DNA of 21,048 nucleotides from Methanobacteriota archaeon (GTDB lineage: Archaea; Thermoplasmatota; Thermoplasmata; RBG-16-68-12), in the NCBI GenBank assembly GCA_005878665.1, contig VBLR01000077.1, positions 1 through 21,048 of the forward strand, read 5' to 3'. Under the pieces are notes generated by a model. The model was not told the DNA's origin and ran no database searches. It saw only the letters and a list, made by a program, of their open reading frames with translations. The translations under genes were made by a program, and so were the position numbers. The number at the start of each line of letters is the position of its first letter. Position 1 is the first letter of the stretch. Below are positions 15,746-21,048 of the stretch, piece after piece.

Positions 15746-17266
15746 ATGTCTCAATCGACTTCGAAGAAACGTCCTCGCACACGACGTCGCCCGGCCCGCT
15801 CCGGCGCGCGTGACCAGTCCCACTTGACCTTGCGGGAGAGCGAAGCACGCCGCGCGGCAATCCTCGATACCGCACTCGACAGCGTGATCGCGATGGACCA
15901 TCAGGGCCGCATCGTCGACTTCAATGCCGCCGCGGAGCGGACCTTCGGGTGGCGACGCGACGAGGTGATTGGGCGGGCGCTCGCGGAAACGATCATTCCT
16001 CCCTCACTGAGGGACTCGCACCGCCGCGGGCTCGCGCGGTACTTGGAGACCGGCGAAGGACCGCTCCTGGGACGACGCATCGAACTCACGGGGCTCCGGA
16101 AGGACGGCACCGAGTTCCCCGTCGAACTCGCGATCACGAGGATCACCGGAGAGCCGCCAACGTTCGTCGGATTTGCCCGCGACATCAGCGCGCAGAAGGA
16201 GATGGAGACGGGCCGCCGGGATTGGGAGGAACGATTCCAGAAGTCGTTCTATGGGAGCCCCGTCGCGATGGCCCTTTCGGCGCTGCCCGAGAATCGGTTC
16301 ATCGATGCCAATGAATCGTTCTTGCGTCTGTTCGAATACACGCGCGAGGAGGTGATCGGCCGCACCTCGCTCGAACTCGGCCTCTGGCAGAATCCTGGGG
16401 CTCCGGAAGCGATCGTCCAGAGGGTGCGCCGCGGCGAGCCGATGAGAAATCTCGAACTCCCCGTTCAGACGAAAACCGGACAGACCCGCCACGTGATCAT
16501 CTCGATCGAGACGCTCCCCCTCGGCCCTCATGGGGCCGTGCTCTCCGCCGCCGTGGACATCACCGAGAAGAAGGACCTCGAACGTCGACTCCTCGAGACG
16601 GAACGACTGGCGGCAATGGGCCGATTGACGGGCTACGTGGCCCACGAGATCAACACGCCGCTCACCAACATCTCCCTGCTCGCCGCGACCGCGGCGAAGC
16701 GCGCGAAGGACCCGGAGATCATCAGCCGCCTCGAGAAGATCAATGCCCAACGACGACTCATCGCGTCGATCCTCCAGGACCTCGCAGGGTTGACGCGCCC
16801 TCCGCCGATTCAACCGGTCGAGACGGACCTCCGCACGATCGTGGACGCCTCGCTCGAACAGATGGATCCGTACCTCCGCGACGGCGTCGAGCTGCGGAAG
16901 GAGTTCGCGGGCCATCCGGTCGTCGCCGACGTCGACGCGCGTCGGATCCAGCAGGTGCTCGTCAACCTGACGAAGAATGCCCTCCAGGCCACGTCGACCG
17001 GGGTCGTCACAGTCCGGCTCGAGGACCGCGGCGAGACGGTCGCGTTCGTCGTCCACGACACGGGGCCGGGGATGCCGCCGGAGGTCATCGAGAAACTGTT
17101 CCAGCCCTTCTTCACGACCAAGCCCAAGGAGCAGGGGACCGGACTCGGCCTCGCGTTCGCGAAGAACGTCGTGAGTGCCCACGGCGGCGCCATCGAGGTC
17201 GCCTCCGAGATAGGCAAAGGGTCGACCTTCACGGTCGTGCTCCCGAAAGTCCCTTCTCCACCGTAG
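15746..17266 (+). CDS. Soluble two-PAS sensor histidine kinase
   Basis: This is an autophosphorylating signal-transduction kinase of 506 residues with no membrane helix, so it should sense something in the cytoplasm. A very basic start (KKRPRTRRRPARSG) is followed by PAS 1 (about 34-155: DSVIAMDHQGRIVDFNAAAERTFGW, then a GFARDIS-type PAC end) and PAS 2 (about 160-280: FIDANESFLRLFEYTREEVIGR, then SAAVDITEKK). The DHp helix has the phospho-acceptor H300 in VAHEINTPLTN. The ATPase domain has an N box (NLTKNALQA, about 407), G1 (DTGPGMPP, about 438), an F box (FFTTK) and G2 (GTGLGLAFAK, about 465). All boxes are intact. No response regulator or receiver domain is encoded nearby, so it is an orphan kinase whose partner and signal are unknown. 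It has its own TATA box and SD site. Confidence 0.94.
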   Translation: MSQSTSKKRPRTRRRPARSGARDQSHLTLRESEARRAAILDTALDSVIAMDHQGRIVDFNAAAERTFGWRRDEVIGRALAETIIPPSLRDSHRRGLARYLETGEGPLLGRRIELTGLRKDGTEFPVELAITRITGEPPTFVGFARDISAQKEMETGRRDWEERFQKSFYGSPVAMALSALPENRFIDANESFLRLFEYTREEVIGRTSLELGLWQNPGAPEAIVQRVRRGEPMRNLELPVQTKTGQTRHVIISIETLPLGPHGAVLSAAVDITEKKDLERRLLETERLAAMGRLTGYVAHEINTPLTNISLLAATAAKRAKDPEIISRLEKINAQRRLIASILQDLAGLTRPPPIQPVETDLRTIVDASLEQMDPYLRDGVELRKEFAGHPVVADVDARRIQQVLVNLTKNALQATSTGVVTVRLEDRGETVAFVVHDTGPGMPPEVIEKLFQPFFTTKPKEQGTGLGLAFAKNVVSAHGGAIEVASEIGKGSTFTVVLPKVPSPP

Positions 17267-17289
17267 CGACGGCGCCGCGGGAGAAAGCT

Positions 17290-17298
17290 CCATAACAC
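17290..17298 (+). promoter_or_regulatory. Possible TATA element of purB
   Basis: CCATAACAC is the only AT-richer patch in the 60 nt between the kinase stop and purB, centred about 33 nt before the ATG at 17327. No SD site precedes that ATG. Both facts fit a leaderless transcript, but the element is a poor match to a TATA box. Confidence 0.35.
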
Positions 17299-17326
17299 CT
17301 CCGGGCTTTGCCCTCGCCGAGCGGCC

Positions 17327-18670
17327 ATGTCCCTCCTGTGCCCCATCGACTTCCGCTACGGGCGCCCGAAGATGAAGGGGATCTTCGAAGAGGAGTCCCG
17401 GCTCCAGCGCCTCCTCGACGTCGAGGCGGCCCTCGCCCGCGCCGAGGCGAAGGTCGGGTTAATCCCGGAGAACGCCGCGTCCGAGATCGCGAAAAAGGCC
17501 ACGACGAAGCGGGTGAGCGTGAAGCGCGTTCAGGAGATCGAAGAGGAGACGCGCCACGACCTGATGGCCGTCGTCCTCGCACTGACCGAAGCGTGCGAAG
17601 GCGACGCCGGCAAGTATGTCCATCTGGGGGCGACGAGCAACGACATCTTGGACACCGCGACGGCGTTGCAGCTACGGGACGCCATTCGGATCCTCGACGC
17701 GGACCTCGACGAACTCACATCGGTGCTGGCCGGCTTGGCATCGAAGCACAAGAAGACGGTGATGCTCGGACGGACTCACGGCCAAGCCGCGATTCCGATC
17801 ACCTTCGGCCTCAAGATGGCGGTGTTCGCATCGGAAACGGCTCGCCACCGCGATCGATTGCGGGAGGCGTCCGTCCGCGTCGTCGTCGGCAAGATGTCCG
17901 GAGCCGTCGGCACGGGCGCGGCGTTCGGCCCGTATGCGCTAGACATTCAGCCCGCGGTCATGCGCGACCTCGGCGTCGGCATGGAAGAAGCGGCGACGCA
18001 AGTCGTCGGCCGCGATCGGTACGCCGAATTCATCGCCGTCCTCGCGAACCTCGCTGCGTCCCTGGAGAAGTTCTGCACCGAGGTCCGGAACCTGCAACGC
18101 ACGGAAATCGGCGAGGTCGCGGAGGCGTTCGAGACGAAGAAACAGGTCGGGAGCTCGACGATGGCCCAGAAGGAGAACCCGGTCGCCTCCGAGAACGTCT
18201 GCTCCCTCTCGCGGATCGTGCGGTCTCTCGTGACGCCCGCGTTGGAGAACGTCCCCCTCTGGCATGAGCGCGACCTCACGAACAGCGCGTCGGAGCGGAT
18301 CATCCTGCCCCATGCGTGCGTCCTGATCGACGAGATGCTCGCACGGACCGCGGAAATCTTCCACAACCTGCGGGTCTATCCGGACCGGATGAAAGAGAAC
18401 CTCGAGGCGACGCGCGGCCAGGTGATGGCCGAAGCCGTCATGATCGCCCTAGTTGCGAAAGGACTCGGACGACAAGACGCACATAGGCTCGTGCGAGAGG
18501 CCGCCCAAAAGGCGCGGGCGAAAGAGGTCCATCTGCGAGATGTGCTCCTCGCCGATTCGAAAGTGACGAAGCTCCTGTCGAAGAAGGACATCGAGGCGGC
18601 GCTGGACCCAAACGCGTACCTCGGCGAGAGCTTCGCGGTCGTCGACGCGGTCGTGAAGCGGCTCCGCTAG
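17327..18670 (+). CDS. purB: Adenylosuccinate lyase
   Basis: This cytoplasmic enzyme catalyses two beta-eliminations of fumarate in purine synthesis: SAICAR to AICAR, and adenylosuccinate to AMP. The protein is 447 residues, normal for archaeal/Bacillus-type PurB. Its N-terminus (CPIDFRYGRPKMKGIF) is typical of PurB and argues against fumarase or argininosuccinate lyase. HLGATSND (about 97-104) and RTHGQAAIPITFG with H151 are the first two conserved regions of the fumarase/aspartase superfamily. The signature loop is GSSTMAQKENP at 275-285 and carries the catalytic serine pair. The usual text there is M-P-H/Y-K-R/K-N-P, so A280, Q281 and E283 are departures, although G-S-S, M, K, N and P remain. 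The C-terminal ADSL domain is present (GQVMAEAVMIALVAKGLGR). It starts 60 nt after the kinase gene with no SD site, and no other purine gene is in the window. Confidence 0.94.
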   Translation: MSLLCPIDFRYGRPKMKGIFEEESRLQRLLDVEAALARAEAKVGLIPENAASEIAKKATTKRVSVKRVQEIEEETRHDLMAVVLALTEACEGDAGKYVHLGATSNDILDTATALQLRDAIRILDADLDELTSVLAGLASKHKKTVMLGRTHGQAAIPITFGLKMAVFASETARHRDRLREASVRVVVGKMSGAVGTGAAFGPYALDIQPAVMRDLGVGMEEAATQVVGRDRYAEFIAVLANLAASLEKFCTEVRNLQRTEIGEVAEAFETKKQVGSSTMAQKENPVASENVCSLSRIVRSLVTPALENVPLWHERDLTNSASERIILPHACVLIDEMLARTAEIFHNLRVYPDRMKENLEATRGQVMAEAVMIALVAKGLGRQDAHRLVREAAQKARAKEVHLRDVLLADSKVTKLLSKKDIEAALDPNAYLGESFAVVDAVVKRLR

Positions 18671-18691
18671 GCCGGACCCGTGGCCCGGCCT
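18669..18691 (+). terminator. GC-rich hairpin at the purB stop codon, weak terminator candidate
   Basis: AGGCCGG (18669-18675) pairs with CCGGCCT (18685-18691) around a 9 nt loop, overlapping the purB stop. No T-rich tract follows, so this is not a convincing archaeal terminator. It may be a chance hairpin in GC-rich DNA. Confidence 0.22.
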
Positions 18692-18718
18692 CGGCCGCGG
18701 GACGCCTCGCCTCCGCGA

Positions 18719-18727
18719 ATCCTTAAG
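18719..18727 (+). promoter_or_regulatory. TATA element of lig, probable leaderless promoter
   Basis: ATCCTTAAG is centred about 30 nt before the GTG at 18754, with CGCGAA upstream as a possible BRE and no SD site before the start. TATA at -30 from the start codon means transcription should begin at or next to the start codon, giving a leaderless mRNA. Confidence 0.5.
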
Positions 18728-18753
18728 AAGCGTCCGGAGCTTCCGACCGCCCT

Positions 18754-20523
18754 GTGAAATTCTCCGAGGTCGTCGACGCATACGAGAAAATCGAGGCGAC
18801 GACGAAACGGCTCGAGATGACCGAGTTACTGGTGGGCCTGCTCCGGAGGACGCCGAGGGAGGACCTCGAGAAGGTCGTCTACCTCACCCAGGGTCGCATC
18901 CACCCCGACTATGAGGGAATCGAGCTCGGACTCGCGGAGAAGATGGTGATGCGCGTCCTGACGCACGCGACCGGACTGGACGACGCGCGCATCGGCCGCC
19001 TCTGGAAAGAAAAAGGGGATCTCGGCCTCGTAGCGCAAGAGGCCATCGCGGCGCGACGACAGAGGCCGTTGGAGTCGACGCCCTTGACGACCGCGAAGGT
19101 CTACGAGCACCTCGATGCGATCGCTCGGGAATCCGGCGAAGGGAGCCAGGAGCGGAAGATCCGTCTCCTGTCCGACCTCCTGGGCAGCGCGACACCTCGG
19201 GAGGCGAAGTACGTCGTCCGGATGGTCGTGGGCCAGATGCGGCTGGGGGTCGCGGACATGACGATCGTCGACGCGCTCGCGGCCACGTTCGCGACGAAGG
19301 CGGACCGACCCCGCGTCGAGCGCGCGTACAACGTGTCTTCCGACCTCGGGGAGGTCGCGCGAGTCCTCGCCTCGAAAGGTGTCGACGGACTCAAGGACAT
19401 CCACCTGAAACTGTTCCGCCCGATCCGGGCGATGCTCGCGGAGCGACTCGAGACGCTCGAGGAGATCTTCGAGCGAATGGGCAAGGCCGCCCTGGAATAC
19501 AAGTACGACGGGCTGCGGGTGCAGGCGCACGTCTCGCCGAAACGCATCGAGCTCTTCTCCCGCCATCTGGAAAACATCACCGGGCAGTTTCCCGAGATCG
19601 TCGACGGCCTCCGATCGGCGATCAAAGACCGCGCGGCGATTGTGGAAGGCGAGGCCGTCCCGGTCGATCCGAACACGGGAGAGTTCCTCCCGTTCCAGGA
19701 GGTCAGCCGGCGGCGCGGGCGCAAGACGGAAGTGGAGAGGATGTCGAAGGAATTCCCCGTCACCCTCTTCGCATTCGATTGCCTCCTGCGTTCGGAGGAG
19801 GACTTGACCGCACGTCCGTACACGGAGCGGCGGAAGGCCCTCGAAGGTGTCGTCCACGCGAGCGACGAGATCCGTCCCTCGACCGTCCGGGTGACGGACG
19901 ACGTGAAGCAAGCCGAAGCGTTCTTCGATGAAGCCCTCCAGGCCGGGTGCGAGGGGCTCATGGCGAAGGCCCTTGACTCCACGTACGACGCCGGCGGGCG
20001 CGGATACCAGTGGATCAAGTTCAAGAAAGAGTACAGTGCGGCGCTCAGCGACACGATCGACCTCGTCGTGATCGGAGCGTTCGCGGGCCGAGGGAAACGC
20101 GCCGGGACGTACGGCGCCCTGCTCATGGCCGCGTACGATGACGTCGCCGACGTCTTCCGCACGACGTGCAAGCTCGGCACCGGCTTCGATGACGAGACGC
20201 TGTACGCGCTTCCGGACCGGTTCAAGGGGGAGCGACGGGACCGCCGGCCGGCCCGCGTCGACTCGAAGCTCGAACCCGACGTCTGGTTCGAACCGAAGAC
20301 GGTCCTCGAAGTGAGGGGCGCGGAGATCACGGTGAGCCCGATCCACACCTGCGCGTGGGGCGTCCTCCGTCCGGGAGCCGGCCTCGCGATTCGGTTCCCT
20401 CGATTCACGGGACGTTGGCGAGACGACAAGGGTCCCGAGGATGCGACGACCGCGAAGGAGTTGGTCGAGATGTATGGTCGACAGCTGAAACAGACCAAGA
20501 AGGAACCGGCGAGCTCACGGTAG
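18754..20523 (+). CDS. lig: Archaeal ATP-dependent DNA ligase
   Basis: This enzyme seals nicked DNA in replication (Okazaki fragment joining) and repair through an enzyme-AMP intermediate. At 589 residues it matches the usual archaeal/eukaryotic ligase I-type length. An N-terminal DNA-binding domain (about 1-215) includes YVVRMVVGQMRLGVADMTIVDAL. The nucleotidyltransferase domain has motif I EYKYDGLRVQ with the AMP-accepting K250, motif III LFSRHLENIT (about 266), EGEAVPVD, motif IIIa LFAFDCLL, motif IV EGLMAK (about 400) and motif V WIKFKKEY (about 421). An OB-fold domain follows (VVIGAFAGRGKRAGTYGALLMAAYD; KLGTGFDDETL; FPRFTGRWRDDKGPEDATT), with a Lys-rich tail. The GTG start at 18754 gives the family N-terminus (KFSEVVDAYEKIEATTKRLEMTELLV) and sits 30 nt after the TATA element. 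The 3' end overlaps the convergent hydrolase gene by 9 nt. Confidence 0.97.
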   Translation: MKFSEVVDAYEKIEATTKRLEMTELLVGLLRRTPREDLEKVVYLTQGRIHPDYEGIELGLAEKMVMRVLTHATGLDDARIGRLWKEKGDLGLVAQEAIAARRQRPLESTPLTTAKVYEHLDAIARESGEGSQERKIRLLSDLLGSATPREAKYVVRMVVGQMRLGVADMTIVDALAATFATKADRPRVERAYNVSSDLGEVARVLASKGVDGLKDIHLKLFRPIRAMLAERLETLEEIFERMGKAALEYKYDGLRVQAHVSPKRIELFSRHLENITGQFPEIVDGLRSAIKDRAAIVEGEAVPVDPNTGEFLPFQEVSRRRGRKTEVERMSKEFPVTLFAFDCLLRSEEDLTARPYTERRKALEGVVHASDEIRPSTVRVTDDVKQAEAFFDEALQAGCEGLMAKALDSTYDAGGRGYQWIKFKKEYSAALSDTIDLVVIGAFAGRGKRAGTYGALLMAAYDDVADVFRTTCKLGTGFDDETLYALPDRFKGERRDRRPARVDSKLEPDVWFEPKTVLEVRGAEITVSPIHTCAWGVLRPGAGLAIRFPRFTGRWRDDKGPEDATTAKELVEMYGRQLKQTKKEPASSR

Positions 20524-21048
20524 CTCGAAACGTCCCGTCTTCGCGTACCCTGCGACGATGCGTTCGACATCCTCCATGCGGGGGAGGATCAGCGCATCCG
20601 GCGGCGGTTTCGCGAGGTCCGGGAGGAGGCCCCGACGAATCCATGCCGTCCCCATGCCGAGATTCGCGGCGCCTTGAAGGTCGAGCGCGGCGTCGGAGAC
20701 GAAGAGGCTCTCCGAAGGCTTCGCTCGGAGACTCTTCAATGCGACACGGAAGATCTTCGGGTCGGGCTTGTATGAGCGGACCCGTTCGGACGTCGTGACG
20801 GAGTCGAAAAGGCCCTCGAGTCCCGTGTTCGACAGGATGCCCGCGACCGCCTCTTCGTCGCCGTCCGTCACTGCGCCGAGGCCAGTGACCTTAGACTTCA
20901 CGGCTCGCAGCCATTTCACCGAGACGTCGGGTTGGAGCGTGGTCGCGCGGACGTAGTCATCCCAGGCTCCTTGCACGAGCCGGCCCGTCGCCTCGGCAGC
21001 GTCGGATCGATCTCGCTTCGCCAGGAGATCGGCGAGCGCATCCGACGC
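20515..21048 (-). CDS. HAD-family hydrolase (5' partial)
   Basis: This is a haloacid-dehalogenase-superfamily phosphatase-like enzyme on the - strand. The frame is open to the right window edge, so the N-terminus with the nucleophile DxD motif is outside; 177 residues are visible. An internal GTG at 20976 is unlikely to be the true start because HAD-like sequence (ALADLLAKRDRSD, helical cap region) continues upstream. Visible motifs are motif II AVTDGDEEAV (the conserved Thr/Ser position), motif III lysine in RSYKPDPKIF, and motif IV FVSDAALDLQGAANLGMGTAWIRRG. The last resembles the HAD-IA pattern (VGDS.xxDxxGAxxAGM) with the first acidic position read as S-D rather than G-D. The substrate is unknown; HAD-IA members include phosphoglycolate and glyceraldehyde-3-phosphate phosphatases. 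It converges on lig, sharing 9 nt at the 3' ends. Confidence 0.88.
   Translation of the reverse strand, partial: ASDALADLLAKRDRSDAAEATGRLVQGAWDDYVRATTLQPDVSVKWLRAVKSKVTGLGAVTDGDEEAVAGILSNTGLEGLFDSVTTSERVRSYKPDPKIFRVALKSLRAKPSESLFVSDAALDLQGAANLGMGTAWIRRGLLPDLAKPPPDALILPRMEDVERIVAGYAKTGRFELP

Noticed and set aside
14117..15901. Long - strand open frame (594 codons) opposite the binding-protein gene
   Set aside because: It crosses the terminator and promoter region between two real genes and has Arg/Asp-rich noise composition; a GC-driven shadow.
18826..20346. Long - strand open frames opposite lig (506 codons, and 489 codons at 19101-20570)
   Set aside because: They are antisense to a ligase with every catalytic motif intact and resemble no known protein.
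1..21048. tRNA/rRNA genes, CRISPR arrays, insertion sequences, phage or integration sites
   Set aside because: Reading both strands showed no regularly spaced repeats, cloverleaf-like stretches, transposase or integrase motifs, or paired terminal repeats. A short non-coding RNA could still be missed by eye.

Overview
The window looks like a high-GC euryarchaeal chromosome, most likely a Thermoplasmata-related lineage. The reasons are an archaeal ATP-dependent DNA ligase of about 589 residues, TATA-box promoters about 30 nt before start codons (suggesting leaderless mRNAs for purB and lig), and very large secreted proteins with Ig-like repeats held by a C-terminal membrane helix. The lineage is inferred from gene content and protein style only, because no 16S rRNA or other marker is present.

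Left part (2-6963, + strand): one tightly packed operon for a peptide/nickel-type (Opp/Dpp) ABC importer, cut by the left window edge. Its genes are permease dppB, permease dppC, ATPase dppD, ATPase dppF and two unrecognised membrane proteins. Apart from dppC-dppD (7 nt gap), consecutive genes overlap. The permeases are unusual. DppB carries an Ig-like extracellular segment before its transport core. DppC carries a complete PQQ-type beta-propeller of about 450 residues between its first membrane helix and the transport core. DppD has about 100 extra residues between Walker A and the Q-loop.

Middle part (7212-15556, + strand): a two-gene operon starting from a strong TATA box. It encodes a 2009-residue subtilisin-family (S8) surface protease and, overlapping by 1 nt, a family 5 solute-binding protein. 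Both have a Sec signal and a C-terminal membrane anchor. A hairpin with a T-rich tail follows. The obvious reading is that the protease cuts proteins outside the cell, the binding protein captures the peptides, and the neighbouring importer takes them in.

Right part (15746-21048): a soluble two-PAS histidine kinase with its own TATA box and Shine-Dalgarno site, then purB (adenylosuccinate lyase) and lig (ATP-dependent DNA ligase) with likely leaderless promoters. On the - strand there is a HAD-family hydrolase running off the right edge, convergent with lig. These are household or regulatory genes with no visible tie to the peptide locus. No RNA genes, CRISPR arrays, insertion sequences or attachment sites were seen. 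The only non-coding gaps over 150 nt are 6964-7211 and 15557-15745, and both hold promoter or terminator signals.
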